Source: Roridomyces roridus (taxonomy: Eukaryota; Basidiomycota; Agaricomycetes; Agaricales; Mycenaceae). Taken from it: a stretch of DNA of 64,000 bases. The DNA is taken from the NCBI GenBank assembly GCA_029378245.1, contig JARKIF010000005.1, positions 1,302,001 through 1,366,000 on the forward strand, read 5' to 3'. The notes beneath the pieces are model-generated. The model searched no databases and was not told the DNA's origin. It saw only the letters and a program-made list of their open reading frames with translations. Position numbers and translations under genes: made by a program. The first letter of the stretch is position 1. The number at the start of each line of letters is the position of its first letter. Shown here piece by piece: positions 1 to 12,459 of the stretch.

Positions 1-933
1 TCTCTATCATGCTCTTACTTCCGCTTAGACCATTGCGCCGGGAGCTCGGCTTGGCTGGTACACTTGCCACCCGACCTTCGCCGAGAGATTGGAACGAGCC
101 TCTGAGACGAGCACTCAAGCTCCTTGCGGATTCGGGCAGTCCTTGATCACTGCGGTACTTATCCAATGGAAATATGAGGGATTCATACGCTGGTAGGTTT
201 TGGATGAATGTTTTACCCACTGCTGATCCAGTGGACAGGCTCATGGGTCTGCGCCTGCAATACACGCTTCGTCGTGACTGCCTCGTGGATAATTTGGCTG
301 AAGAATTCCATCTCACTTCGGCGCCTGGCACCGGAATCTGGGAAGGCGCCGAGTGTTTTACCGGATACGCTAAACCCAGGCGCAGCGTGAATGGATACTT
401 TAACGAGAAGTTACCAGTTGGGTAACGCTCTTATATCATTCTCGCCTCCCAATTCTGGGATGTTCGTTTGGGTGGGTGATCATATTTCCCGGCTGCGGTG
501 TCCCTTGAACTCGTGCCTTAGGTCAAGGTGCATTTCGAGCATCATCCTGCTTTCGCAGCCAAGCGGATGACTGCGGCTGATCTGGAGATGAAACTTCTCG
601 AAGGTAAAGTATCACTTGATCTGACGGAATCCCATCTCAACGCTGTCTCAGAACTTGCTGAAGCCGGAGTACTCTTCGTTCCCGGTTAGTAATCGCTCTG
701 GATTGTGTGTTGCTTGTACTCAAACCATATCTGCCAGGTGCTTACTTCTGGGCAACAGGCGATTATGCAGACCCGACAGCAGGCCACTTCCGCATCAGCT
801 TCAGCGATGCCTCGGTTCGTTTGATAGATTTTCTTCACTAGTTCATCAACTGAGTCTTTCCACAGAAAGAGGACCTAAGAAGGCTGCTCAGACCTTTGCT
901 ACTGTTCTTGAGAAATTTATGGTGACTATGTAA
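1..933 (+). CDS. Aromatic/2-aminoadipate aminotransferase, Aro8-like (3' part)
   Basis: This is the C-terminal half of a fold-type I PLP aminotransferase; the gene starts outside the window. The window opens in an intron ending at 28, and the first exon reads TIAPGARLGWYTC, the stretch that follows the PLP lysine (SFSK) in this family, so the catalytic lysine should lie just upstream. Further motifs are GLRLQYTLRRD, IWEGAECF, FSPPNSGMFVW, VKVHFEHHPAF, EAGVLFVPG and GHFRISFSDAS, in the order of fungal Aro8-type enzymes, which transaminate aromatic amino acids and 2-aminoadipate with 2-oxo acids. The last intron is probably 819-865 and the stop is at 931-933. Near 411-425 the frame joins only through a roughly 31 nt intron or after dropping one base. 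The exact substrate cannot be fixed from this fragment. Confidence 0.85.
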
Positions 934-942
934 ATACATGTT

Positions 943-2271
943 CTAGTCGAGCTTCGTCTGCACATCCTGTGCAAAAGTAGCAGCCACCAATAGGGGAAAA
1001 ACTAGAGTAGCATCCGCAAAGACCTATACAAGAATGTCAATGTTGTTCAAACCATGCAGTAGACGCGTACCTTGACAGACTCTGAGCCAGCGCGGATTTT
1101 ACCCCACGAGACGGCCTCGTCAGGACGTGCACCAGAGTCGGAACCATCGAATTCTTGACCGGTATTCTGCAAGAGTTGAAAAAATGGCATAAGAAATTGT
1201 CAGTGCACGTACTATGAACACCGAGTAATCTGCTCCATTGCGCTGCAAGAAGATTGAGATGATAGTGCGACAAGGAGATAGATGGAATTACAATCAACAT
1301 GGCATTGGCAATCTGGTGCTTGCAGACTCCCCCACCGAGAACGATCATGCCCGCTTTCTTGGAATTTCTTGATAGTTCGTTCAGATCGCGGATGTCGCGA
1401 ACGATATCAACAATGAGGCCAGGGGATCGGAAGGAGTGGAAGTAGATCATGTCTCCAATCGACCCGTCCGTCAGCGCAGGACAAAAGACGGGGATATCGT
1501 TCTAAGTAGATTCATCTGAAAGGTGCAGAGGGAAAAGAAATCCATCTATTCACTTTGTAGGCCCAATAATACACAGATTCTTCGTTGTCAATCTCCTTTC
1601 CCAGCCGCCTTATGAAGGAGCTTGGGGTCCACACCTGCCCGGTCTCGCGCTGCTCCGAGAGCATGGTGTCGAGGATAGGGGTGAGCCAATCCTCGAATTT
1701 GCAGTAGTTGTCGTTGGGAATGACGAGGTTGCCGATGCGATTCATGCCGCGTTTGCGCAAGTCTGCGCCGTCCAGATTGAAATCGGCCAAGTATGTCTTG
1801 CCCATACACTTGATGAAATCTTCCTCGATTCCACCGGCAGTCGTGACGAGGACGGAGACATGTTTGTGTTTGACCAGATGTAGGATAACCTCGCGAAGGC
1901 CAGAGGAAATGAGATTGGATGTGTAGCCCAAGAAAATGTTGCAGCGCGTTTCGGCGCGAACGGCGGGGTCTAAATAATGTTCCGACTCGTCGGCAGCGAT
2001 GGGGTCGTCGGACAGACGCCATTTACGCTGGGGAAATGAGGAGAAGGTCACGTTGAGGCGCGCTGCGAGCGCACCATATTGTTGACATGTGTGGATGGCC
2101 CTGCCCAAGCTGGTCGCCTGGAATCCGATTCGCTCATAGCTTTTCAAAAAATCACCGAGGGACTGCGGCGAGTCAAAGTTGGGGCCCTGAACGGACACGG
2201 AGGAGTCGGGTAGAGGCGCTGAAGGGGTGAGGACATGCGGCAGAGGCGGATTCAGGGATGGTGGTCGACAT
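943..2271 (-). CDS. DYS1: Deoxyhypusine synthase
   Basis: The enzyme transfers the aminobutyl group of spermidine, with NAD, to one lysine of eIF5A, the first step of hypusine formation in the cytosol. Family motifs are contiguous: [56 protein letters not shown], the active-site lysine in [12 protein letters not shown], and [19 protein letters not shown]. The end reads [19 protein letters not shown] with its stop at 943-945. Introns at 1502-1553 and in the 3' third restore the frame exactly. The 5' end is a problem: the conserved stretch [10 protein letters not shown] is coding, but no ATG lies in its frame. A good start, [11 protein letters not shown] at 2271, is one base out of frame near 2238. 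It is divergent from SEC7 with 68 bp between the starts. Confidence 0.93.
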
Positions 2272-2339
2272 TATTCAGAATTTTGATCAAAACGGCTTGA
2301 ACACTTTCGGCTTTCAACGCAGCGAGTTCGCTGGCCGCG

Positions 2340-5300
2340 ATGGAGGCAGTCTCCATTCCTCTCCCTCTTTCTCCCCCGCCGGAACAGCACGCCCCAATTA
2401 CAACTGCCGCAAGCTCGGTAGACGTCCAGGCACCGCAAGACGCGGTTCCCGGCGAACCTTCATCTTCAGACGCTCAGCAGCCCGTGGCAGAACAAGAGGC
2501 AGCAGTCGTGCCGCAGGCAGAACCCAGCCCCAGCACTGCTGGTTTCCCTCCTACCCCTCCTGCCAAAACCATATTTGTCTCGACGAATGGACACCACCAG
2601 GAGCGTTCTTCGACACCTACTACCCTGGCACCCGACTCTCCGGCGGCGCATATACGGTCTCTGACCATCTCCAAAGGCAATTCGGTGTCGGCTGTACTCA
2701 TCAGCTCGGCGCTGGACACCATAGCGGCCTCCAAGGAGGCAAGGCGTTCTGCACCCCTCCGCGACAGCACTCAGCGTGCTCTGGAGCTTGTTCGTGCAAA
2801 CCAGGCCGGTGACTACCCCCGTGAAATATTCGAGCCATTACGTCTGGCGTGCGAGACGCGGAATGAGAAATTAATGATTGCCAGTTTGGATTGCATATCC
2901 AAACTCATATCTCACTCATTCTTCGCTGAAGCCGAATCAGCCTCACACGGTCTTCCGTCACCACCTCCATCACCCAATCCCCACGGCCGAACGTCCAGCG
3001 CGGAAGCCAACCTCCCTCCTCCTTCCTTGGTCGACGTCGTAGCCAATACAATTGCGGCATGCCACTCGGAGACCACTCCCGAGCCAGTATCCTTGCAGAT
3101 TGTCAAGGCTCTTCTTTCGCTTGTGCTATCCCCCACGATTCTGGTCCACCACTCGTCCCTGCTGAAAGCCGTTCGAACCGTTTACAACGTGTTTCTGCTG
3201 AGCGCGGACCCTGTGAATCAAATGGTGGCACAGGGCGGGCTCACACAGATGGTGCACCACGTCTTTACTCGGTGTCAAGTCAGTGCCACAGTATCGTCGT
3301 CCGATTCTGCCACCCTGCGTTCGACCAGTAGCCAGGACGATGTACCGCCAGCATCCGCGTCCTTCGAGGTGAGACGGGCGGATACCGTCGGGTCGGAGAA
3401 CGACACAGAGAAGCCGCATGCAAATGCTGAAGCTTCGACAAACGGTGTCGAGTCGCAAACCATATCGTAGGTGTTCTCATCTACTTTTGCACATGATCTC
3501 ATTTCCGTTCAAGAGAAACTCCCGAACGGAGGGTTTCCACGGATGGACACGATGATTTGGGACCCCCGTTGAACAAAGCGCTTACAATGAACGATCTTTT
3601 CATCAAGGATGCGTTCCTTGTGTTCAGAGCTCTGTGCAAGCTGACAATGAAGCCATTGAACACTGAAAGGTATTTTTTTCCTTTACCTGGAGACGCAGTT
3701 GTCTGACTGTCCGCAGTGAACGCGATCTCAAGTCGCACGCTATGCGGTCCAAACTGCTCTCGTTACATCTCGTTCTAACCATTCTCAACTCACACATGCC
3801 CCTCTTCGTGGATCCCTCCGCCATCATATATTCCAGCAGTTCGCACGAAGCTACGACTTTCGTTCAAGCTGTTAACCAGTATCTGTGCTTGAGTCTCAGC
3901 CGAAACGCTGTTAGCCCCGTGCCGCAAGTTTTTGAAATCAGCGTGGAGATATTTTGGCGTGTGCTGGCGGGTATGCGGACCAAACTCAAGGTAAGCGACC
4001 ATCAAACCTTGCACGCCTTGCATGTTTGACCCTATCGAGTTTAGAAAGAAATCGAAGTCCTCTTGCATGAGATCTTCATTCCTGTCTTGGAGATGCGGAC
4101 GTCCACCCTGAAGCAAAAGGCTGTCATATTGGGCATGCTTTCCCGCTTGTGCCAGGATCCGCAGGCCCTGGTCGAAATATATCTCAATTACGACTGCGAT
4201 AGTGAGGCGGCAGACAATATCTACGAACAGTGCGCAACTTGTTTTCTTCGTCAGGGATGTGTCTAATTTCCGAGTGATAGTCTCATGAATATCATCTCCA
4301 AAATCAGCAGCAGTCCCTCTTCCGCCGCATTACCACCCAAGGTCAACGAGCCCACGAGCCCAGCGCTTAGCCCGACGGTCAAGGGCCACAATAGTGCTGT
4401 ACCACCCTCTTTGAGCACCAGTGCTCTGGCCATCTCAGGGACAATGGACACGTCGACAATAGGTCTGTCCGAGAGCCAGTTGAAGCGCCAAGGTCTCGAG
4501 TGCCTCGTGGCCGTTCTTCGATCCCTCGTCGCATGGGGAACTGCCTCTGGGAAGATGGCGGATGATGTACCTGCCACTCCTTCCGCACGATCGCAGATGG
4601 GCGAAGAGGTCCGGCGGGATTCGATGGCGACGGAACAGTCTGTGGACAAACTGTCAGCAGGGGCCAGCGTTGAGGTTCTCCGTCAGCCTACGCCCGAGCT
4701 TGCGGATGATCCTAGTCGATTTGAAAGCGCCAAGCAAAAGAAAACGACCCTGCTTGAAGGAATCAAAAAGTTTAACTTCAAGCCAAAGCGTGGCATTCAA
4801 TTCCTCCTCGACACCGGATTAATTCCAAGCAATTCTTCCGGAGACATTGCCAATTTCCTCTTGTCGACCGACGGCTTGAGCAAGGCCATGATCGGCGAAT
4901 ATTTGGGCGAAGGAGACGACGAGAATGTTGCGATAATGCACGCCTTTGTGGACTCTCTCGATTTCAGAGATTCAGCTTTCGTGGACGCTCTACGGCTGTT
5001 CTTGCAATCCTTCCGTCTGCCAGGAGAATCCCAGAAGATCGATCGCTTCATGCTCAAGTTTGCGGAACGCTACATCGATGGCAATGCACAAACCCTGTTT
5101 GCGAATGCCGGTGGGTTATCCTATGTTTCAAGCGGTGACCAGGGCTAATCAGTTGCAAGACACGGCCTATGTGTTGGCGTACTCTGTGATCCTGCTGAAT
5201 ACAGATCATTATAATCCTCAGGTCAAGAGGAGGATGACCAAAGCCGACTTTATCAAGAACAATCGCGGCATTAATGACGGAGTCGATCTTCCGGAGGAGT

Positions 5301-8300
5301 ACCTGAGTGGGATTTATGACCAAATCGCCACGAATGAGATTCGGATGAAAGACGAGGTCGAGGCCAGTCTGGGCAACACCTACCCCGGGCCCGGGCATCG
5401 CAAATGCGTTGGCCAACGTGGGCAGGGATCTTCAGAAGGAGGCGTACGTGTTGCAGTCCAGTGGCATGGCAAACAAGACGGAGGTATTCACACGTGATCG
5501 CGTCCATTGATCATCACTGATGTAATCGCAGGCTTTGTTCCGAACCATGATGCGGACAGCAACGAAAAGGGAGTAAAAATGGAGATCAATTCTTCAGTGC
5601 CTCGCACTTTGTTCATGTTCGCCCCATGTTTCGAGGTGGCCTGGATACCATTCTTAGCTGGCCTCTCGGGTCCTCTTCAAGATACCGATGATCTTGAAGT
5701 TGTGGAGCTATGCCTCGACGGATTCAAGAGTGCCATTCGCATCGTCTCTTTCTTCGATCTCGAGCTGGAACGCAATGCTTTTGTTACCACTCTCTCAAAA
5801 TTCACCTTTTTGAACAATCTCGGAGAAATGAAGCCCAAGAACATGGAGGCCATCAAGACGCTGCTGGATATTGCAGTGACTGAAGGCAACAATCTCAAGG
5901 GTTCCTGGCACGAAGTCCTTACCTGTGTCAGTCAACTTGGAACATATGCAGCTGATCAGTGGCAGCACGGACCCCGAGTCATGGACGCAAAGGGTAAGCC
6001 AAGCATTCTCCGCGTCGATCTCGAGTGCTCATGGTGTACTAGTCGTCCCCGAAAGCTTCCAACGGAAGCGCTCGCCAACGAGAGCCGGTCTACGCACATC
6101 ACCGTCGCAACTGATATGGTCTTTTCGCTGAGCCACTTTTTGTCTGGGGTACGTGTAATTGAACCTTGTCATGCGATTTCCATTGATTCTCTCAGACTGC
6201 GATTGTGGACTTTGTTCAAGCTTTGAGCGATGTGTCTTGGGAGGAGATTCAGTCTTCCGGTTTATCACAACATCCGCGACTATTCAGCTTGCAGAAACTG
6301 GTCGAGATTTCCTATTACAACATGAATAGGATTCGTCTCGAATGGTCAAACTTGTGGGATATCCTGGGCGAGCATTTCAATCAAGTAAGTCGTACCATTA
6401 ACGTTTTTATTCCTGCTCATTTGGACAGGTGTGCTGCCACAATAATCCTCACGTGGGTATTTTCGCACTCGATTCGCTTCGGCAGTTGGCGATGAGATTC
6501 CTCGAGAAGGAAGAATTGCCGCATTTCAAATTCCAAAAGGATTTTTTGAAGCCGTTTGAACACGCGATGATCCACAACCCAAATCCGGATATTCGCGACA
6601 TGGTTTTGCAATGCCTCCAGCAGATGATCCAGGCGCGTGTCCAAAATATGCGCTCTGGTTGGCGCACCATGTTTGGAGTATTCCAAGCCGCATCAAAGGT
6701 CCTTACTGGTAAGTGCCTTGGTGTTTCTGTGTACGCTACTCATCCTGGAACAAGAAAAAATCGCAACCTCGGCCTTTGAGATCGTCACCCGCCTAAACAA
6801 AGACCACTTCAACGCTATCGTTCGTCATGGCGCCTTTGCCGACTTGACTGTCTGTATCACCGACTTTTGCAAAGTCAGCAAATACCAAAAAATCAGTCTT
6901 TTGGCTATCGCTATGTTGCGTGGCGTGATACCTGTGATGCTGGAGTGCCCTGAATGCTCTTGGTCACATCCCACGTCACCGACGGCAACCATGGACGACA
7001 ACATGATCAAGTACTGGTATCCAGTCTTGTTCGGGTTCTACGACATTATCATGAACGGCGAGGATCTGGAGGTTCGACGACTGTACGTTTCCAAGTCGAT
7101 CGAGAGGACGTTTCTGACTTTTGCTCAGGGCATTGGACTCGCTCTTCACGACGCTCAAGACATACGGTTCCACATACCCTGTAGAGTTTTGGGACACCGT
7201 CTGCCAAGAGCTGTTGTTCCCGATCTTTGCAGTGCTCAAGTCGAGTCAAGATGTCTCGCGATTCAGTACACAGGAAGATATGAGTGTTTGGCTTTCGACA
7301 ACGATGATTCAGGCTCTGCGGAATTTGATCGATCTGTACACGTTCTTCTTTGATATACTGGAGAGAACTCTGGACGGCCTGCTTGATCTGCTCTGTGTCT
7401 GCATATGTCAAGGTACGTTTCCTCCCGTTTCGCGTACTATTGACTCATCCTTGCCTTTAGAAAATGACACCCTGGCACGAATAGGCACATCGTGTTTGCA
7501 ACAACTCCTAGAGAACAATGTCACGAAACTCAGCGCCGCTCGGTGGGAACGAGTTGCGATGACTTTTGTAAAATTGTTCAAGACCACTACACCCCACCAG
7601 CTGTTTGACGAAAGCCTCCGGGTCGAAATCGATGGTAGCAGTCCCGAGCTGGCGGAATCAGGAGGTGCATTCTGATCTCATATCCTTGTCCATGCCACTC
7701 ACCGGTATCTCAGACCTGAATGGGCAGACAATACTCCCCGCGCCACTCTCCCCCAATAGCGAGCAGATGAGAACCGATGTCAAAACGACGAGTGCTGATC
7801 GACGACGGATCTTCAAGCAAATCATCGTGAAATGCGTCCTGCAATTGCTCCTCATCGAGACGACAAACGACCTGCTCCGGAATGATCAAGTCTACAACAC
7901 CATCCCGCCAGAGCATCTCCTGCGGTTGATGGGCGTCCTCGATCACAGCTATCAGTTTGCACGATCATTCAATGATGACAAGGAATTGAGGACAGGCTTG
8001 TGGAAAGTCGGATTCATGAAGCATCTTCCCAATCTCCTCAAGCAGGAATCAAGCAGCGCGTCCACTCTGGTGCACATTTTGCTGCGAATGTATTACGACC
8101 CTCGGCCGGAGCATCAAGCCGCGCGGCCACAAATTGCCGACCGGCTGATGCCGTTGGCCGTCGGTGTCTTGAACGACTACAACAAACTGCGGCCGGACAC
8201 TCAGGGCAAAAACATTATCGCCTGGACACCTGTGGTGGGCGAGATTCTCGAGGGCTTCTGTCGATTCGATGATAAAGCGGTATGTTGGTCACCCCCATGG

Positions 8301-8462
8301 TAGACGACTATTGCTGACTTCTTTTTCGTGCAGTTCCGAGGTTATCTGCCGTCGATTTATCCCTTGGTCACAGATCTCACCGGACGAGACGTTGGTCCCG
8401 AGATCCGTCACAGCCTACGGACATTTTTCGTCAGAGTGGGCGTCCACTTGCAGATCAACTAG
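2340..8462 (+). CDS. SEC7: Sec7-family Arf guanine nucleotide exchange factor (Golgi)
   Basis: This large BIG/Sec7p-type exchange factor activates Arf GTPases at the trans-Golgi for vesicle budding. The N-terminus is proline-rich, followed by the DCB region (from about residue 140, [21 protein letters not shown]). The HUS region follows, with the HUS box YLNYDCD at about 4180. The catalytic Sec7 domain lies at about 4740-5350: [12 protein letters not shown], then [13 protein letters not shown] carrying the glutamate finger, then [17 protein letters not shown]. Downstream HDS repeats include [43 protein letters not shown] and [19 protein letters not shown]. The product should be about 1,750 residues. 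Many short introns are present. Between 5390 and 6000 the conserved frame breaks about five times by single extra bases (see findings). The C-terminus ends VGVHLQIN at 8462. Confidence 0.95.
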
Positions 8463-8523
8463 TCCGTTGCTACATTATATATATTCACTTCTGTATAATC
8501 CTCCGGAATAATAGTTAGAGAAA

Positions 8524-11500
8524 TCAGTGGAAGCCCCCGTTCTGATACCCGCCTCCCCACCCAGTGGCTTGAGCGACCATCGCTGCAAGACGTGAGTATC
8601 TCTGAAATTGTGGAATGAGCAGCACTTACGGTTCGGCCTCAGAGCATCATAACGGTCTGATTTGCGTGAGACAGAGCATTGGCAAGAGAAAAATACTCAC
8701 CTGAAGATTGAGGAGCGGCATCCTCGGCGCCGAATGTGCCAGACTTCATCTGCGCAAAAATATTTGCTGGCGTGGTATTGTTGTTGTTGTTGTTTGATGG
8801 GAGTGGTGGCACAGGTGGAGGCGCGGAAAACCCGTTGGGAGCACCGCCATTGAATTGGCCGTTGAATCCGTTGTTGAACGGTTGACCAAAGCCAGTGGGA
8901 TCTGTAGACATTCAATAATCAAATCGAAGGGGACGAGGGAAGACTGACTGCTTTGAACGAAACCGTTATTGTTGCCACCGAGCCCACCAAACGGCACCCC
9001 AGTTGGCTGGAAGGACAAGGGTTGCTGACCAGGGAAGCCCGTGGGCTGCGCCGCGAACGGCTGCGCGGCAGGGTAACCGGTCGGCTGCGCCGAAAGGAAT
9101 GACGGTTGCATGGGTGGAGGATTCGCGAAAGGGGACTGGTTCATGGATGGAGGATTCGCGAAAGGGGACTGGTTCATGGATGGCGGATTCGCAAAGGGGG
9201 ACGTCGCAGGGCCTGGGCGAGTAGGTATAAAGCTGTTGAATCCCGTCTGAGTGGGGATCAGCGGTTGTAGCAGACTCTGATTTGCCGGGACCGGAGCAAA
9301 AGGTCCTCGAGGACCATTGTACCCTGGCTGTAACTGCGGTTGTGGGGAGGGCTGCGAGGGGAAACCCGTGCGTTGGCTATTGAGGTGTTGGGCCATTGGG
9401 AGCGGGGAAGAGCTCATACCCATTCCAGAAAGGTAACCAGCAGGGGGTGTGAAGCTGGCCGGAGGGGGGCTAGCCACAGGAGGGGTCGGGGTCGTTTGAG
9501 GCATTTGGGAGCGCAGCGCAGATAGACGCGCTAGCTGGTCAAACACATCAGATTCTGTCGTCCTGGCGAGACTAGGAGGGGATTGAGCAGGTTGAACCGG
9601 AGGCTGCTGTGGGGCAGGAGGGGCTGGCGGCGGAGTTGGAGCAACAGCAGCCGGTGCTGGGGCAGGCGGGGCAGACGGGGCCCTGGGCGTGGCCGCGGGA
9701 GGAGTGGCTGCGACAGCAGTTGGCTGCACGGAACTCGGCCTGGGGGTCCAAGCGTCGTCCTCGAAGCCACTGGCAGGTGTGGTGGCGGTGGTGACGGTGG
9801 CGGCCGTAGGAACGAGGACCGAGCTCGTCCGAGGTGGTGGTTGCACATGGGTGAGCACCTGCGGTGAACTGGTCCTTTGTATTTGGTCCGAAACGGTAGA
9901 AATGGCTTGCAAGTCAACTGTCTGCGGCACCTTACCGGTCCCTGGACGACCTCGGCGCGGATTCTTGAGGGACCCTCCTGGATTAGTGAAGAGGTTTGGA
10001 GGAGGTTTGGAGGGTTCCCCGCCGCTCTCGGCCTGCTCAGCCTTCGGAGCGGGCCTGCGCTTATCAATCGCCTTTGTGACACGAATGATATCACCCTCCC
10101 GCAACCCCAGTGATCGCATCGTGGCGTCGGTGATGTCGAGCAAGATGCCCTCGTCCATCTTGTCCCGCTCAAAGGACGCGGCGTAACGCGTGCAATCATC
10201 CAAATCACAGCCTGCGCTCAAGAAAAAGTCGAACCAATCAATGGTCGGCGCCTTCTTCGGTGGCGCCATCGAGGCACGTTTGGCGATGGCGAGAGGAACA
10301 TCGTCGTCCGAGTCCTTCCGACGCGGTGGCGGGGCAGTGTCCGTTCTGCGCGGCTTCTTGCTCGTAAACTTCTCTACGTGCTGCATGTCCTCGGCGGACA
10401 TCTTCTCAACCGGGACCTCCACAATGACCCCGTTCGTCTTGTGTAGCCGTAGCTTCCCATTGTGAAACCCGAGAAAAGCAGCATCGACACGGAACTGGCC
10501 GCTGCGATCATGCCAAACACGAACGCGGTCGGCAGGGGGACCTTCAGAGGGATCAGAGCACGGAAGGCTTGAACAATGATGGCCTTACGAGCAGCAGGGT
10601 CAAGTGAGGTGCGGCTGGAGCTTGATGACGACGGCTTGCTCTCCGACTTCTTGGGCTCCGAAGGGGTACTAACAGAAATCAGTAAGGCCGAAAACATCAG
10701 GCAATGGGAACATACGGAGCAGGAGGAGGCGACGCGGCTTTGGCTTGTGCTGCCTTTGCAGCTTCAGCCGCTTCTATACGCTTCTTGCGCTGCAGTTCAG
10801 CCTCTTTCGCTCGTTTTTGAGCCTCTTGCTTCTTGCGTTCCTTTTCTGCACGCTCCTTCTCTTTCTCTCTCTCAAGTCGTTCAGCTTGGGCGCGCGCTTC
10901 GGCCTCGCGAGTGGCTGCACCATCGTCCACCTCGTCTTCTTCTGGCTCCTCTTCCTCGGGTTCGGGCTCAGGGTGAGCCGCCCGTGTCGGCGAGGACCCA
11001 GATGCTGGCTCGAGGTACGAAGCCGGGACAACACCCTCGGCGCCTTCGGAGTTGCGACACTTCCACCACTCATCGCCATCGCGTTCAAGAACCAGGAGCT
11101 GCTCTCCTTCTGCAACGGATAATTCGTCCGCGCCATCAGCAGCAAAGTCGTACAATGCTGTCGCCATGTCCCCTTCCTCCTCGCCCGTGCCTTCTTCTTC
11201 TCCTCCTTCTTCTTCTTCCTCCGCCTGTGGCTCTTCTTCGTCATCGGAGACTGGGATCACAGTCGGAGATTCAGGTGCGAAATGAACCGACGCTTTCTTG
11301 GGAGCGGGTTCTTCCGGCGGAGGCGAAGCGGCGGGGGATGGAGCGGAGAGTTGCTTGGAGGACTCGAGTTTGGCCACGATGGCATCCGCATTGTCCTTGG
11401 AGCTCGCGCTGAAATGGAGGTTGATAGGGTTTGGACCGGCGACGTCGATATGAATGTGTTTAGACTTTTCAAGTTCAATGTTCTGGATATGAGCCGTTTG

Positions 11501-12294
11501 CCACTTTTGCACGGGAGTTTTGTCAGACTCGCTAGCAAAGAACACGGCACCGTTCCCAACACCCAACGTGCCCTTCTTCTTCTTGCCCTTTTTGTCCACT
11601 TCCGACACGGACCAGGTCTGGATATCGTCGGCCTTGATCTTGGAAGAAGCGACCCGGGCTGCGGGGTCCACATAGGCTGGTTTGGGTGGCTGTAAAGGAA
11701 CAGTGAGTTGAGATATTTGGGCGCAAGACAAGAGAGCGCACCGATGAGGGCACCACAATACGAGAGACGGGTGCGGGCGCGGCATTCTCCTCATGTGCTT
11801 CCACGTAGTTGGCAGGGACGAAGCCTGCCTTGCCGCCATCCTCATCCGTCTGCACGAGGAGCCATTCCTCTTCAGTGTCAAAGACGCGGAGGATCTGGTC
11901 CTCGGATATGGACAGTTCTCCAGGGGCGGTAGCCTCGTAGTCGTAGAGAGCCTTGACGACCGAAGTATGGTCGGCCTGCGGTCATAGTTGATGGATGAAT
12001 GATGTTACGGTGGAGAGACTGGGGAACGCACGGGTTCAACGTAGGCGGCGGGGACAAGGCCTACAGGGCTGTCCTCCTCCTGCGAGTCGCCCTTTATCTT
12101 GACTTTCCACCAACTGCAAGCACAAATGAGAATTCGCGGACATGAACGGACAAGTTGCAGTACTCCTGGTCGACCCGCTCCTTGAGAAGGAGGATTTGAT
12201 TTTCCTTGACGGATATTTCGTCCTCTGCGCCGTCGTCGGGATCGTAGTCATAGGAGGCCTTGAGAACGGCGAGGTAGTGGTGCTCCGAGTCCAT
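8524..12294 (-). CDS. SLA1: Actin cytoskeleton-regulatory endocytic adaptor Sla1
   Basis: Sla1 links cargo, clathrin and actin nucleators at endocytic patches. In order there are two N-terminal SH3 domains (LAVLKASYDYDPDDGAEDE and VVKALYDYEATAPGE) and a PH-like segment (WSVSEVDKKGKKKKGTLGV). A third SH3 follows (ATALYDFAADGADELSVAE), then a charged coiled-coil stretch. The Sla1 homology domain 1 reads RVRVWHDRSGQFRVDAAFLG, and the SAM-like SHD2 reads DWFDFFLSAGCDLDDCTRYA. A long P/Q-rich tail carries QPTG-type repeats (QPTGYPAAQPF, QPTGFPGQQ, QATGWGGG), the phosphosite repeats of this family. Start at 12294 is the first ATG before the first SH3; the earlier in-frame codon is TTG. Introns restore frame at 10697 and at the SHD1 junction. 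The last exons end GGYQNGGFH. The length is about 1,100 residues. Confidence 0.95.
9109..9201. repeat. 33 bp tandem repeat, about 2.8 copies, inside SLA1
   Basis: Nearly identical 33 bp units follow one another within the SLA1 tail. On the minus strand each encodes the 11-residue unit SPFANPPSMNQ, with the third copy diverged to PPPMQ. The period is a multiple of three, so copy-number change would keep the frame. Confidence 0.85.
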
Positions 12295-12459
12295 ATCCAC
12301 GGGTTGTGTCAATTGTGACACCAAACAGTCAGAACTTGGTCAGAACTGATTCAGTCGCCTCCTCGGTCCCTTTGGCAGTCTTCCGCCCCCGAGCTCAGTG
12401 AAGAGTACTTATAATCCGCCGCGCTCCCTTTTTAATCTCACTTCTTTCCTTCTTCTCTC

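Noticed and set aside
9689..10186. Plus-strand open frame opposite the SLA1 proline-rich tail
   Set aside because: Its Gly/Trp/Arg-rich product is the complement of Pro/Ala codons in SLA1. No independent features.
10374..10697. Apparent frame break in SLA1 before the SHD1 domain
   Set aside because: An intron with donor GTAAGG and acceptor GAAG restores the frame exactly (PAAR to PPADRVRVWHD), so this is not an indel.
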